This document shows positions 1 through 9,710 of a DNA stretch of 62,308 nt, piece by piece. Below the pieces are notes generated by a model. The model ran no database searches. It saw nothing but the letters and a program-made list of their open reading frames with translations, and was not told where the DNA came from. The translations under genes and the position numbers were made by a program. Position 1 is the first letter of the stretch. Each line of letters opens with the position of its first letter. This stretch comes from a bacterium (lineage in GTDB: Bacteria > Electryoneota > JAOADG01). Location: assembly GCA_026417415.1 (NCBI GenBank), contig JAOADG010000016.1, positions 1 through 62,308 of the forward strand, read 5' to 3'.

Positions 1-171
1 TCAGTGTATGATATTCAAGGTAGAGAAGTAGCCCAATTAACCAAAGCGAGATTAAATGCAGGGAAGTACAGTGTGAACTTTAATGCAAAGGATCTACCCA
101 GTGGAATCTACTTTGCAAAACTTACTTCCAATGGAATGACAGTTACACACAAATTGACATTGATGAAATAG
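1..171 (+). CDS. C-terminal end of a T9SS cargo protein (type A sorting domain), 5' partial
   Basis: The first 56 codons of the window are open and end at TAG 169-171. The peptide begins SVYDIQGREV and contains LPSGIYFAKL and a basic end (THKLTLMK). This is the conserved pattern of the type A Por-secretion tail found on proteins exported by the type IX secretion system: a V.D..G..V strand, a LPxGIY..L strand and a K-rich last strand. The tail is normally removed after passage through the outer membrane. The catalytic or adhesive part of the protein lies upstream of the window and cannot be named. A strong terminator follows 20 bases downstream. Confidence 0.85.
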   Translation, partial: SVYDIQGREVAQLTKARLNAGKYSVNFNAKDLPSGIYFAKLTSNGMTVTHKLTLMK

Positions 172-186
172 CAAAAGAAAGTCATA

Positions 187-220
187 TAAAAATGGGCGGT
201 AGCGACCGCCCATTTTTATT
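187..220. terminator. Bidirectional rho-independent terminator
   Basis: Stem ATGGGCGGT (192-200) pairs with ACCGCCCAT (205-213) across an AGCG loop. It is flanked by an A-run on the left and a T-run on the right, so it can end transcription from both sides: the T9SS cargo gene on the plus strand and the nucleotide-sugar operon ending at 237 on the minus strand. Confidence 0.9.
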
Positions 221-236
221 GTAGTGAAACGAGCAT

Positions 237-1169
237 TTAGAGAAATAATTTTTTCCGGAAATATTCAATGGTATGTTTAAGCCCTTCATGTAAACTTACA
301 GTAGGCCTCCAGTTCAAAACATTTTTTGCAAGTGTGATGTCAGGACATCGTTGTTTGGGATCATCTTCAGGTAATGGTAGAAATGTAATTTCAGAATGAC
401 TTTCGGTAAGTTCCAAAACCAACTTTGCAAAATCAATCATCGTAAATTCATCTGGATTTCCTAAATTGAGAGGAGTATGTAAGTTTTCAGTTTCCATCAA
501 TTGGACTAAACCTCGAATTAAATCATCTACATAACAAAAGCTCCGAGTTTGTTGACCTGTTCCAAATACGGTTAAAGGTTTTCCACGTAATGCTTGTAAG
601 ATAAAGTTTGAAACCACACGTCCATCATTTTCTGCCATACGAGGTCCATACGTATTAAAAATCCTTGCGATACGCGTATCTACAGAATTCTGTCGGTGAT
701 AATCCATCATTAAACATTCAGCAGCACGTTTTCCTTCATCATAACAGCTTCTTGGACCAATTGGATTTACATTTCCCCAATAAGTTTCTGGTTGAGGATG
801 GATGAGTGGATCACCATATACTTCCGAAGTGGATGCAAGTAAAATTCTTGCTTTTGTACGCTTGGCTAAACCCAACATATGAATGGTGCCCATAATGTTG
901 GTTTTGATGGTTTTCACAGGATTGTAGCGATAATGTACTGGAGATGCAGGACAAGCCAAATGATAGATTTGATCAACTTCTAAAAGGATGGGCTCTACAA
1001 CATCATGACGAATCAACTCAAAGTGATAATTTGTAAACAGGTGTTGAATATTATCTTTAGAACCAGTAAAAAAATTATCTAAACAGATAACATCATGCCC
1101 TTGCATGAGTAGGTATTCACATAAGTGTGAACCTAAGAAACCTGCTCCACCCGTGACCAATATTCTCAT
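237..1169 (-). CDS. UDP-glucuronate decarboxylase (UDP-xylose synthase)
   Basis: Cytosolic short-chain dehydrogenase/reductase of 310 residues that converts UDP-glucuronate to UDP-xylose using bound NAD+. It shows the N-terminal GGAGFLGS dinucleotide motif (about 7-14), a TSEVYGD segment (about 114-120) and the catalytic YxxxK as YDEGK (Y143, K147) followed by [11 protein letters not shown], the signature of the UXS branch. The open frame extends 22 codons further upstream, but those codons lie inside ugd. The ATG at 1169 overlaps the ugd stop as ATGA and is the natural start. It is the last gene of the operon, directly downstream of its substrate-producing enzyme Ugd, and is followed by the terminator at 187-220. 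Confidence 0.9.
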   Translation of the reverse strand: MRILVTGGAGFLGSHLCEYLLMQGHDVICLDNFFTGSKDNIQHLFTNYHFELIRHDVVEPILLEVDQIYHLACPASPVHYRYNPVKTIKTNIMGTIHMLGLAKRTKARILLASTSEVYGDPLIHPQPETYWGNVNPIGPRSCYDEGKRAAECLMMDYHRQNSVDTRIARIFNTYGPRMAENDGRVVSNFILQALRGKPLTVFGTGQQTRSFCYVDDLIRGLVQLMETENLHTPLNLGNPDEFTMIDFAKLVLELTESHSEITFLPLPEDDPKQRCPDITLAKNVLNWRPTVSLHEGLKHTIEYFRKKLFL

Positions 1170-2494
1170 AGTAAATTTTTTCTTCCTATGGATAAATAAC
1201 GAAAACCGTATTTCCCAACTTTGGACAAATCCCACAAATTGCGACCATCAATGATGGTTTGTGGAGATTTCAATCTTGACTTTATTTTTTCAAAATCAGG
1301 ATCCCGAAAATCATTCCACTCCGTAACGATGATTAAAGCATCAGATTGATTCAACACATCATATTGATCTTGTACTAATGTTACACTATTACCCCAACTT
1401 ACTTTAGATAGTCGTCGTTTTGCTTCATTCATAGCGGCAGGGTCATAAGCTAGAATTTTCGCACCTCGTTTGACTAACTCTTCCATGATAGTTAAAGATG
1501 GTGCTTCTCGCATATCATCGGTTCTTGGTTTGAAAGAGAGTCCCCACAACCCAAATTGCTTGCCACTTAACTCTTCACTATACAAGGAATAAATTTTTTG
1601 TAAGAATCGATATCGCTGTTCTAAGTTTACTTTTTGTGCTGCTGAAACTACTTGTAGAGGAACATCAATGTCCGATGCAGTTTTAATGAGTGCACGCACA
1701 TCTTTCGGAAAACATGAACCACCATATCCTACACCAGGAAATAAAAATGCTGTGCCAATACGTTTATCACTACCTATACCCAATCTCACTTTTGTAATAT
1801 CACCACCAACTTTTTCACAAAAATTTGCCATCTCGTTAATAAAACTGATTTTAGTTGCTAAAAACGCATTGGCGGCATATTTAGTAATTTCTGCAGATTT
1901 TACATCCATTGTAATTACAGGATGGCCTTGTCTTACAAAGGGTGCATAAAGATCTTGCATAATTTCTTTTGCTTGTTCACTATCTGCACCGATAACTACG
2001 CGATCAGGTCTTAAAAAATCTTCAACAGCAGCACCTTCTTTTAAAAATTCTGGATTTGAAACCACATCAAAAGGATATGAAGTGAACTTAGAAATTTCTT
2101 TACGAACCAAATCCGCAGTTCCAACAGGGACTGTAGATTTATCTACGATTACTTTGTAGCCGTTCATAAATTTTCCAATTTGTTGTGCTACTGCAAGAAC
2201 GTGCTGGAGATCTGCCGATCCATCTTCATCAGATGGTGTTCCTACAGCAATAAAGATAACGTCTGCAAATTGAACGGCTTTTGCAAAATCTGTGGTAAAC
2301 GACAAACGACGTGCATTAACCGATTTATCTACGATTTCTTTAAGGCCAGGTTCATAAATAGGAATAATGCCCTGGTTGAGCATTTCAATTTTAGATTGAT
2401 CATTATCTACGCAATAGACGTCATGACCGGTTTCAGCAAGACAAGCGCCTGCTACAAGGCCGACGTAACCGGTTCCAATAACAGCCAACTTCAT
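1166..2494 (-). CDS. ugd: UDP-glucose 6-dehydrogenase
   Basis: Oxidises UDP-glucose to UDP-glucuronate with two NAD+. The 442 residues begin with the Rossmann motif GTGYVG (7-12). VGTPSDEDG (about 84-92), a central dimer domain and the catalytic cysteine C261 in [10 protein letters not shown] are all present, followed by the C-terminal UDP-binding domain with LWGLSFKP. Length is normal for the bacterial family. The start ATG has GGAG about 8 bases upstream. The stop overlaps the start of the UDP-xylose synthase, so the two steps UDP-Glc to UDP-GlcA to UDP-Xyl are translationally linked. Confidence 0.95.
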   Translation of the reverse strand: MKLAVIGTGYVGLVAGACLAETGHDVYCVDNDQSKIEMLNQGIIPIYEPGLKEIVDKSVNARRLSFTTDFAKAVQFADVIFIAVGTPSDEDGSADLQHVLAVAQQIGKFMNGYKVIVDKSTVPVGTADLVRKEISKFTSYPFDVVSNPEFLKEGAAVEDFLRPDRVVIGADSEQAKEIMQDLYAPFVRQGHPVITMDVKSAEITKYAANAFLATKISFINEMANFCEKVGGDITKVRLGIGSDKRIGTAFLFPGVGYGGSCFPKDVRALIKTASDIDVPLQVVSAAQKVNLEQRYRFLQKIYSLYSEELSGKQFGLWGLSFKPRTDDMREAPSLTIMEELVKRGAKILAYDPAAMNEAKRRLSKVSWGNSVTLVQDQYDVLNQSDALIIVTEWNDFRDPDFEKIKSRLKSPQTIIDGRNLWDLSKVGKYGFRYLSIGRKNLL

Positions 2495-2511
2495 AAGTTA
2501 ACTCCGTAAGG

Positions 2512-3246
2512 TTATAGGTTAGAAAAGAAAGGTGTTTTGCATTGTAATGCAAGCTCGCTTGCTTTACGAAGCGATTCAAATGTTCCTGCATCCGTCCACC
2601 AACCTCGCATTACATCAGCTTGTAAGGTACCTTTCTTCAAGTAAGCATTATTCACATCGGTGATTTCTAATTCGCCACGATGGGAAGGTTTCAAGGTACG
2701 AATGATATCAAAAACTTCTGAATCATAACAGTAAATTCCTGTTACAGCAAAATTGCTTTTTGGATGTTTTGGTTTTTCTTCTATGGAAAGTACTTTTCCA
2801 CTGTCAATTTCTGCAACACCAAAGCGATGTGGGTCTTCAACTTCTTTTAATAGAATTCTTGCACCTACCTTTTGTGTTTGAAAGTGTTCAACCATTTTTA
2901 CAATTGAATCTTCAAAGATATTATCGCCCAAGATTACTGTCATTAAATCACCATGCACAAAATTTTCTGCTAATCCGAGTGCTTGTGCAATACCACCAGC
3001 AGTATCTTGAACTCGATAGGTAAAACGTGCACCAAATTCTCTACCCGAACCTAAAAGATTGACAACAGCACCCATATGTTCAACACCAGTTACAATTAAA
3101 ATCTCTTCAATCTTTGCTTCTACCAATTTCCAAATTGGATAAAAAATCATCGGAACATTTCCAACTGGAAGCAAGTGCTTATTGGTTACTTTGGTCAGTG
3201 GGTACAATCGGCTTCCTGTGCCACCTGCAAGAACAATTCCTTTCAT
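2512..3246 (-). CDS. RmlA-like sugar-phosphate nucleotidyltransferase
   Basis: A 244-residue nucleotidyltransferase with the N-terminal signature GIVLAGGTGSRLYPLTKVTN and metal-binding ILGDNIFED. It resembles glucose-1-phosphate thymidylyltransferase but lacks the roughly 45-residue C-terminal extension of classical RmlA (about 290 residues), so it belongs to the short form. The exact nucleotide and sugar cannot be fixed from sequence. The start at 3246 is chosen because it has AAGGG 6 bases upstream and overlaps the previous stop as ATGA. The open frame continues 18 codons upstream without such support. It probably supplies activated hexose for the glycan clusters in this window. Confidence 0.85.
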   Translation of the reverse strand: MKGIVLAGGTGSRLYPLTKVTNKHLLPVGNVPMIFYPIWKLVEAKIEEILIVTGVEHMGAVVNLLGSGREFGARFTYRVQDTAGGIAQALGLAENFVHGDLMTVILGDNIFEDSIVKMVEHFQTQKVGARILLKEVEDPHRFGVAEIDSGKVLSIEEKPKHPKSNFAVTGIYCYDSEVFDIIRTLKPSHRGELEITDVNNAYLKKGTLQADVMRGWWTDAGTFESLRKASELALQCKTPFFSNL

Positions 3247-4142
3247 AAATTCCCTTTTGAATTTGCTTGAACTTTTGTTGCGGGTTGTCGTGTTTTCCAA
3301 TACTCAATCCGATCCATCAATGGTTGGAGTAGTTCATCAGGAACATTCAAGTTCCCAAGACCTTTACCGGGTTGTAATTGACCATCAATTGGGCCGTGAA
3401 AATCACTACCACCTGTAACGATGAGACCAAACTCCATCGCATATCGTTCTAATCTACGTCGTTGACTTGTAGTATGTTCCGAATAGTACGCTTCTATTCC
3501 ATCTACACCGTTTTCTTTTGCAGTACGGACGAGGCGTTTTAATCCATATGCTTTAATAAATGGATAAACGAAAGGATGGGCAAGGATTGCAGCGCCACCC
3601 GATTCGTGAATGAGTTGAACACCATCTTTTAATTCCATTCTAATTTTATCTACATAAGCAGGTCTTCCTTCTGCCAAGTAAAGATCAAACGCTTCATCTA
3701 CACTTTTCACCACACCAATTTTAACCAATACCCGAGCAAGGTGAGGCCTACCAATTTGACCACCATTTGCTTCGGCTAAAACATCGTTCATTTGAATCGG
3801 AAACCCCAAATTCTGTAGTTTCTCAACCATTTTTGGATTTCGTTCAGCTCGCCAACGTTGAATTTCATTTTTCACAATGCTATTCAATGGTTCAGGTTGT
3901 TCTTCTAAAAAGTATCCCAACAGATGAACGGATTCATTTCCGATTAAACAAGAAAGTTCAATACCTGATAAACAACACATTCCAATTCTTTTTGCTTCAT
4001 CAATGGCTTCTGCAACTCCTTCATTGGTGTCGTGATCGGTAACAGCACAAGCAGAGATTTGAAGCGAATGAATGTAACGGACCAAATCTTTTGGAGTTAA
4101 AAGACCATCTGATGCAGTGGTATGAAGATGAAGATCAATCAA
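3243..4142 (-). CDS. PHP-domain phosphoesterase (RNase AM / YciV-like)
   Basis: A 299-residue PHP-superfamily protein. The N-terminal metal motif DLHLHTTASDG, then VTDHDT (about 36-41), the central GRPHLARVL and AHPF motifs, and C-terminal GSDFHG supply the expected metal ligands. The closest family is the YciV/TrpH group of 5'-3' exoribonucleases and 3',5'-nucleotide phosphatases. The start codon is TTG (4140-4142), preceded by GGAG, 3 bases after the glmS stop. It sits inside a glycan-precursor operon with no obvious functional link, as is common for housekeeping enzymes of this type. Confidence 0.85.
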   Translation of the reverse strand: MIDLHLHTTASDGLLTPKDLVRYIHSLQISACAVTDHDTNEGVAEAIDEAKRIGMCCLSGIELSCLIGNESVHLLGYFLEEQPEPLNSIVKNEIQRWRAERNPKMVEKLQNLGFPIQMNDVLAEANGGQIGRPHLARVLVKIGVVKSVDEAFDLYLAEGRPAYVDKIRMELKDGVQLIHESGGAAILAHPFVYPFIKAYGLKRLVRTAKENGVDGIEAYYSEHTTSQRRRLERYAMEFGLIVTGGSDFHGPIDGQLQPGKGLGNLNVPDELLQPLMDRIEYWKTRQPATKVQANSKGNL

Positions 4143-4145
4143 GGA

Positions 4146-5972
4146 TTACTCCACGGTGACTGATTTAGCTAAATTACGAGGTCGATCTACATTCAAGCCC
4201 AACTGAACGGCAATTTCGTAAGCCAACAGTTGAAGTGGAATGACTGATAGAATGGGTGCCAATTGTGGCAATGTTTGTGGGATTTCAATTACTTCATTTG
4301 AAATGGAACGAATATCTTGATCATTAGGGTTACATACGGAAATGACGATCCCTTTTCTTGCGCGAACCTGCTCGATATTGGAAATGAGTTTTGATCGTAG
4401 TGGATCCCGAGGTGCTAAAAAAACAACCGGCATATTTTCATCAATGAGTGCAATGGGTCCATGTTTCATTTCTGCGGCAGGATACCCTTCTGCGAGAATG
4501 TAAGAGATCTCTTTGAGTTTTAGTGCACCCTCTAAAGCAACTGGAAACTGATAGCCACGTCCTAAGTACAAAAAGTTTCTAGCTTGTGAAAAACGTTGAG
4601 CAATGGCTTTGATTTGGTCTCTTAATTCTAAAATTTCGGACACTTTACTCGGTAATTCATTCATAGCGTTTACTAAATCAAAAGCTTCTTCATGGGATAG
4701 TTTTCCTCGTAACCGACCCAATTTAACAGCGAGCATAGCACAAACTAACACTTGAGAAGTAAATGCTTTGGTTGATGCAACACCAATTTCTGGACCTGTA
4801 CGCAAATAAGTACCTGCATGTGTTTCACGAGCGATGGTAGAACCAACAACATTCACAATTCCAATGGTAAGTGCGTTTTTTCTTTTGGCTTCTCGTATTG
4901 CAGCTAGGGTATCTGCAGTTTCACCCGATTGTGAAATGGCAATGGCTACCGTACCATCTTCTATGACAGGATTGCGATAACGAAATTCACTAGCGTATTC
5001 TGTTTCTGCGGGAATACCTGCTAAATCTTCAAATAGATGTTCTCCTAATAAACCTGCATGCCAAGCGGTACCACAACCTAAAAAGATTGCACGTTTCATT
5101 TTGACCAATTGTTCCATAACATCACGAAGACCACCTAATTTGACATCCCCTTCCTTTAACATCAATCTACCACGCATCGTTTCTTCTAAGGTTTGTGGCT
5201 GCATGTAAATTTCTTTAAGCATAAAGTGATCAAATCCACCACGTTCAATTTCTTCTAAACTATAAGCCAAAGTTTCAAACTCTTTGGTAATCATTTTACG
5301 TTGTTTTTTAAATTTGATTTCATTGTGTTTTACTACCACCATTTCACCGTCATTTAGGAATGCTACATCGCGTGTAAATTCTAAAGTTGCTGCAGGATCA
5401 GAAGCAACAAAATTTTCATCAGTGCCTTTTGCAACAATTAAAGGAGAACCCATTCTTGCAGCAACAATTTTATCCGGTTCATCAGAATGAATCACAGCAA
5501 TTCCATAAGCACCATCCACTTGGCTTAATGCATCTTCTACGGCACTTTCCAAATCGCCTCGATACAAAAATCCAATCAGTTTTGCTAATGCCTCAGTATC
5601 GGTTTCTGATTCAAATTGTATTCCTTCTTTTTCCAGCATTTTACGAATGCTTTGATAATTTTCAATAATACCGTTATGAACCAAAGCAATTTTTTTTGAA
5701 GCATCAAATTGTGGGTGTGCATTCACAGTGCTGGGATCCCCATGTGTAGCCCATCGTGTGTGTCCAATCCCTAAATTTCCATATAAATTTTTATTCTTAG
5801 TTTTTTGTTTTAATACTTCTATTCGACCAACGGATTTTTCCACCAATAAGGAACGATTGTTCACAATTGCCAAACCTGCAGAATCGTATCCCCGATATTC
5901 CATTCTTTCTAATCCACTGAGTAGAATGGGCAATGCTTCTTTATTTCCGATGTAACCGATAATACCACACAT
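4146..5972 (-). CDS. glmS: Glutamine--fructose-6-phosphate aminotransferase (isomerizing)
   Basis: Makes glucosamine-6-phosphate from fructose-6-phosphate and glutamine, the entry step to UDP-GlcNAc. The 608 residues carry the Ntn glutaminase domain with nucleophile C2 (MCGIIGYIG), GHTRWATHG and HNGIIENY. Two SIS sugar-isomerase domains follow (SQSGETADT, GPEIGVASTKAF), with the catalytic lysine K603 near the end in LAKSVTVE, matching the enzyme's normal length. AGGAG lies 5 bases before ATG. It is 8 bases downstream of rlmN and 3 bases upstream of the PHP gene, in the same operon. Confidence 0.97.
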   Translation of the reverse strand: MCGIIGYIGNKEALPILLSGLERMEYRGYDSAGLAIVNNRSLLVEKSVGRIEVLKQKTKNKNLYGNLGIGHTRWATHGDPSTVNAHPQFDASKKIALVHNGIIENYQSIRKMLEKEGIQFESETDTEALAKLIGFLYRGDLESAVEDALSQVDGAYGIAVIHSDEPDKIVAARMGSPLIVAKGTDENFVASDPAATLEFTRDVAFLNDGEMVVVKHNEIKFKKQRKMITKEFETLAYSLEEIERGGFDHFMLKEIYMQPQTLEETMRGRLMLKEGDVKLGGLRDVMEQLVKMKRAIFLGCGTAWHAGLLGEHLFEDLAGIPAETEYASEFRYRNPVIEDGTVAIAISQSGETADTLAAIREAKRKNALTIGIVNVVGSTIARETHAGTYLRTGPEIGVASTKAFTSQVLVCAMLAVKLGRLRGKLSHEEAFDLVNAMNELPSKVSEILELRDQIKAIAQRFSQARNFLYLGRGYQFPVALEGALKLKEISYILAEGYPAAEMKHGPIALIDENMPVVFLAPRDPLRSKLISNIEQVRARKGIVISVCNPNDQDIRSISNEVIEIPQTLPQLAPILSVIPLQLLAYEIAVQLGLNVDRPRNLAKSVTVE

Positions 5973-5980
5973 AAAAACTC

Positions 5981-7081
5981 CTAATCAAAGTATTGAATGC
6001 TTTGTAGATGTTCATAAGAGATTTTTGTTCCCGTTGGGGTAAATTGTTGTACTACCAATTGTCCGCATGCAGCGTTGATTTCGTCTCCTCTGGATAATCT
6101 ACGGGTAACAGGTCCAGAAAATTTTTTTTCTAACTCTTTGATAAAGTTCTCTGTTCGTTCAAGTGATGTTTTTTGGAATTTAGAATTTGAAATTGGGTTA
6201 TACGTTAAGACATTCACTTTTGATGGAACACCTTTTAAGAGTGAAACCAACATCTGAACATCTTGCAATGAATCATTAACCCCTTCTATTAAAGTATATT
6301 CAATCGTGACGTAATCATCAAATGCCACAGTCCATTCTTTTGCTGCCAGCATTAATTCTTTCAGGGAAAAACGTTTTGTTACAGGCATCAATTCTGCACG
6401 AACATCTTCTTTGGGTGAACCCATTGAGATTGCTAAACGGCAAGGTAAACGATCCTCAATCATTTGATAAATTTTAGGAACCCATCCTGCTGTGGAAACT
6501 GTAATGTGTTTTCGTCCGATAGCAAATCCTGTAGGATCATTAAGGATGCGGACACATTTTGATGTTTCACGGTAATTGTGTAACGGTTCTCCCATTCCCA
6601 TAAAAACAATGTGTGTTACAATCAACTGATCAATACAACGAACATACCATGCTTGCGATAAAATTTCACCCGCAAGTAAATTGCGGTGCAATCCCATTGT
6701 TCCAGTAGCACAGAATTTACATCCAAGCGCACAACCCACTTGTGAGCTAACACACAACGTAGAACGATTTTTTTCTGGGATCCATACTCCTTCTATCATC
6801 CGTTGGTCATGTAAACGATAAAGATATTTGTTAACCCCTGAGATGGTGGACTGTTTTTTTAATGAAAGTTCAATGATGTTCCATTCAAACTTTTGGTTTA
6901 GCCATTCACGAAAGGGTTTGGGTATGTCGCTATAGTGTAACGGATTGAGAATTCCTCGTGCGTACATCCATTTGTACAATTGTTCTTTACGATAAGTGGG
7001 CACATCACCATATTCTGAAATGGCAGCGGCAATTTCTTGACGTTCTAAACCAAAAAGAAACGGTTTTTGGCACACACTCAT
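5981..7081 (-). CDS. rlmN: 23S rRNA (adenine2503-C2)-methyltransferase, radical SAM
   Basis: Methylates A2503 of 23S rRNA (and A37 of some tRNAs) by radical SAM chemistry. The [4Fe-4S] motif CALGCKFCATG (CxxxCxxC), MGMGEPLHNY and the C-terminal RGDEINAACGQL region with its methyl-carrying cysteine are present. At 366 residues it has the normal family length. It is the first gene of the minus-strand operon running to 237 and is divergent from the MoxR operon across 150 bases. No strong ribosome site is seen before its ATG. Confidence 0.95.
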   Translation of the reverse strand: MSVCQKPFLFGLERQEIAAAISEYGDVPTYRKEQLYKWMYARGILNPLHYSDIPKPFREWLNQKFEWNIIELSLKKQSTISGVNKYLYRLHDQRMIEGVWIPEKNRSTLCVSSQVGCALGCKFCATGTMGLHRNLLAGEILSQAWYVRCIDQLIVTHIVFMGMGEPLHNYRETSKCVRILNDPTGFAIGRKHITVSTAGWVPKIYQMIEDRLPCRLAISMGSPKEDVRAELMPVTKRFSLKELMLAAKEWTVAFDDYVTIEYTLIEGVNDSLQDVQMLVSLLKGVPSKVNVLTYNPISNSKFQKTSLERTENFIKELEKKFSGPVTRRLSRGDEINAACGQLVVQQFTPTGTKISYEHLQSIQYFD

Positions 7082-7178
7082 AAATCAATAAAGATATCTT
7101 TCTAAGTTGAAGCCCTAATTGATAAATATAAATTAGTGAATTGCATAATTCTTTTGTAAACTAAAATGTAAGGGAACA

Positions 7179-7196
7179 GTTTGTTGTTAAACAAAC
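7179..7196. promoter_or_regulatory. Inverted repeat in the rlmN/moxR divergent region
   Basis: GTTTGTT (7179-7185) and AACAAAC (7190-7196) form perfect 7-base arms around GTTA, 36 bases before the MoxR TTG start. There is no T-run after it, so a terminator is unlikely. It could be an operator or a 5' leader hairpin. No confident promoter hexamers were seen in the 7082-7231 spacer. Confidence 0.3.
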
Positions 7197-7231
7197 GTAT
7201 AAGTTAAAGGTATGTACAATAGGGAGGTGGT

Positions 7232-8227
7232 TTGAGCGACCGCGAAATGCTTTATCAACTCGCAGAGGCGAGCCAAAAATTAACTCAAGAAGTATCTAAA
7301 GTCATTATTGGTCAAAACGAAATCGTAGAAGGAATATTGCTTTCTTTACTTACCCGCGGACATTCTTTATTGGTGGGCGTACCGGGTTTAGCCAAGACCT
7401 TAATGGTAAGAACCATCGCAAGATTGTTGGATTTGGAGTTTTCAAGAATCCAGTTCACACCAGATCTTATGCCTTCGGACATTACAGGTACAGAAATTTT
7501 AGAAGAAGAACACGGTACCGGAAGAAAACATTTTCGCTTTATTAAGGGGCCACTGTTTGCACAAATCATCCTTGCAGATGAAATCAACAGAACTCCCCCG
7601 AAAACACAATCGGCATTGTTAGAGGCGATGCAAGAGCATGCCGTTACTGCTGGTGGGCAGACCATGAAATTAAAAGAACCCTTTTTTGTTTTAGCGACTC
7701 AAAACCCCATTGAACAAGAAGGTACTTATCCATTACCGGAAGCACAATTGGACAGATTTTTGTTTATGCTAAAATTGGATTATCCATCGTTTGAAGAGGA
7801 AGTTGAAATTGTTAAGAAAGATTCGACAAATGTGTTACAAAATTTGCAACCTATTTTGAATAGTGAAACACTAATCCAATTACAAGCATTTACTCAAAAA
7901 ATTCCGGTTGCAGAAAATGTAGTTCGTTTCGCGGTACAATTAACACGCAACACCAGGCCCGATTCACCTGACATCACTCCAGAACTCAAGTCATGGATTA
8001 AATGGGGAGCTGGTCCAAGAGCGAGTATCGGTCTTATCCAAGCAGCAAAAGCAAGAGCCGCAATGAATGGAAAGCCTACGCCTGAGATTGAAGATGTCTA
8101 TCACGTAGCCCCTGCAATTTTAAGACATAGAATTGTATTGACGTTTAACGCTGAAGCGGATGGAAAAAATGCAGATGATGTGATTGATCAAATCTTTAGG
8201 ATTATGAAAGTTGGGGACAAAAGATGA
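7232..8227 (+). CDS. MoxR-family AAA+ ATPase
   Basis: A 331-residue MoxR/RavA-type AAA+ ATPase: Walker A GVPGLAKT (49-56), Walker B IILADEINR (112-120), sensor 1 ATQNP (about 155-159), then the AAA lid domain. These ATPases act as chaperones that mature or remodel partner complexes, usually with vWA-type DUF58 proteins such as the one encoded at 9711. The start is TTG at 7232, fixed by a strong AGGGAGGT five bases upstream and by the family's N-terminus. The stop overlaps the next ATG as ATGA, so it is co-translated with the first DUF4097 gene. Confidence 0.92.
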   Translation: MSDREMLYQLAEASQKLTQEVSKVIIGQNEIVEGILLSLLTRGHSLLVGVPGLAKTLMVRTIARLLDLEFSRIQFTPDLMPSDITGTEILEEEHGTGRKHFRFIKGPLFAQIILADEINRTPPKTQSALLEAMQEHAVTAGGQTMKLKEPFFVLATQNPIEQEGTYPLPEAQLDRFLFMLKLDYPSFEEEVEIVKKDSTNVLQNLQPILNSETLIQLQAFTQKIPVAENVVRFAVQLTRNTRPDSPDITPELKSWIKWGAGPRASIGLIQAAKARAAMNGKPTPEIEDVYHVAPAILRHRIVLTFNAEADGKNADDVIDQIFRIMKVGDKR

Positions 8228-9036
8228 ATGTAAGATACATTGGGTATTTGGTTATACTGGGTTGGATTGTTTCAAAGTCAATTGGTGCAGAAGTAGAAGA
8301 GTTGTATCAAAAAGAAATTTCTGCTGAAGGAACTCAAAAATTTATCCTTACCAATACCAATGGCAACCTCTTGATAAGTGCTTCAAATCAAGAAAAGATT
8401 ACTGTGAAAGCGAATAAAAAAGCTTCAGGTCCTACAAAAAGCGGTTGCGATGAAATTCTTTCCGAGTTAACGATTACTGTGACGAAAGAAAATCAAAATT
8501 GTATAGTAAATACCAATTTTCCAAAAAAATGGAAAACGATGTATAGTGTTTCAGTAGATTATGATATTTCCGTTCCAAAACGATTGTTCGTTGAATTAGA
8601 AACAACCAACGGTTCCATTGAAGTCAATGGAGTAGAAGGAGAAATCCGTGGGAATACCACCAATGGCAAGATTAAAGGGATCGGTGTGAAGAGTAAACTG
8701 TTTGCTGAAACAACCAATGGGGATATTGAAGTAGAGGGAACAGTGGACCATTTGAAACTGGAAACTACAAATGGTGATATCCAAATCCATTCCCATCTTC
8801 TTAAAAACGCATTGTTGTTTGTAGAGACGGTCAATGGTTCTATTCAACTCTCTATACCGTCTAAAACCAATGGTAGAGTGAAAGCCGAAACGGTGAATGG
8901 CACGGTAACAATTTCTCCATGGGACGCAACGTATAACAAACGAAAAAATCAAGCCAGCGCTGTCTTGGGTTCTGGTGAAGGAACGATTCAGTTAGAAACT
9001 ACAAATGGGAACATTAGGGTTATAGGGTACAAATAA
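8224..9036 (+). CDS. Exported DUF4097-type beta-repeat protein
   Basis: 270 residues with an N-terminal hydrophobic signal segment (about 5-21, ending near GAEV). The body is a ladder of short beta repeats, each marked by T(T/V)NG. Copies lie near residues 44, 127, 145, 163, 181, 203, 224 and 259, spaced about 18-22 residues. This is the pattern of the DUF4097/putative-adhesin fold, a right-handed beta-solenoid. No catalytic residues are apparent. Location is probably periplasm or cell surface. Overlap with moxR and proximity to a second DUF4097-like protein and a DUF58 protein suggest it is a client or partner of the MoxR ATPase. Confidence 0.8.
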   Translation: MNVRYIGYLVILGWIVSKSIGAEVEELYQKEISAEGTQKFILTNTNGNLLISASNQEKITVKANKKASGPTKSGCDEILSELTITVTKENQNCIVNTNFPKKWKTMYSVSVDYDISVPKRLFVELETTNGSIEVNGVEGEIRGNTTNGKIKGIGVKSKLFAETTNGDIEVEGTVDHLKLETTNGDIQIHSHLLKNALLFVETVNGSIQLSIPSKTNGRVKAETVNGTVTISPWDATYNKRKNQASAVLGSGEGTIQLETTNGNIRVIGYK

Positions 9037-9061
9037 AAATAATGGAACAAGGAGTATAACC

Positions 9062-9676
9062 ATGAAAACAATACACTCTTATTTCTTAATCAGTATCCTT
9101 TGCTTGTTTTCGGTGGTAGTAAATGCGGAAGAAAAGTTAACAAAAGATAGATTTTACCAAGAAATCCCGATCAAAGAAAAAAAATTGGTATTGGTTATCA
9201 ATCAAAGTGGAACTGTTGTGATTAATACAACCAACACCAACACCATCCAAATTGCTGCCACTCGGACAATACAAAACGATAGACAAGAGATTTCAAAACG
9301 ACTTTTACAGACGCATCCGATAGAAGTAATTCAATCTGATCATCAAGTTGTGATTCAATCTAAAATTGAAAAAGCAATTCCTTTCAACTATACAACCAAT
9401 TTTACCATCACTATACCGAAAGATCTTAAAATTGATGTACACACCACAAATGGCCAAATCATCTACAATTCAGACAAGTTGCCATATATTGTTGCTGCTG
9501 ATCCAAAAGTAGATGTATCCATAGAAAATCTTACCGTTATTTCATCAGAAAAAGAGATCCAAAGACATTCGGAATCTTTGCAAAAATCTAGATACTACAA
9601 GTGGGGTGGGATTTCTATCTATCCGATGATTAAATGGTGGAAATCATTAAAAGACGAAATTCCAATCCAATGGTAA
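9062..9676 (+). CDS. Exported DUF4097-like protein, shorter paralogue
   Basis: 204 residues with a clear signal peptide (hydrophobic 8-20, cleavage probably after VVNAEE). The middle resembles the preceding protein (VVINTTNTNTIQI, TTNFTITIPKDLKI, VHTTNGQIIYN) but keeps only about three TTN-type turns. The C-terminal 40 residues are basic and tryptophan-rich (YKWGG, IKWWKSL) with no homologous part in the neighbour. AAGGAG lies just upstream of ATG. It is probably a diverged duplicate of the 8224 gene. The function is unknown. Confidence 0.7.
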   Translation: MKTIHSYFLISILCLFSVVVNAEEKLTKDRFYQEIPIKEKKLVLVINQSGTVVINTTNTNTIQIAATRTIQNDRQEISKRLLQTHPIEVIQSDHQVVIQSKIEKAIPFNYTTNFTITIPKDLKIDVHTTNGQIIYNSDKLPYIVAADPKVDVSIENLTVISSEKEIQRHSESLQKSRYYKWGGISIYPMIKWWKSLKDEIPIQW

Positions 9677-9710
9677 TCCAAAACATCACTTGGAAAAAGT
9701 AGAATAACTG

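Noticed and set aside
8224-9036. CRISPR-like or tandem DNA repeat
   Set aside because: The repeats are coding, uneven in spacing and imperfect; they reflect the TTNG protein ladder.
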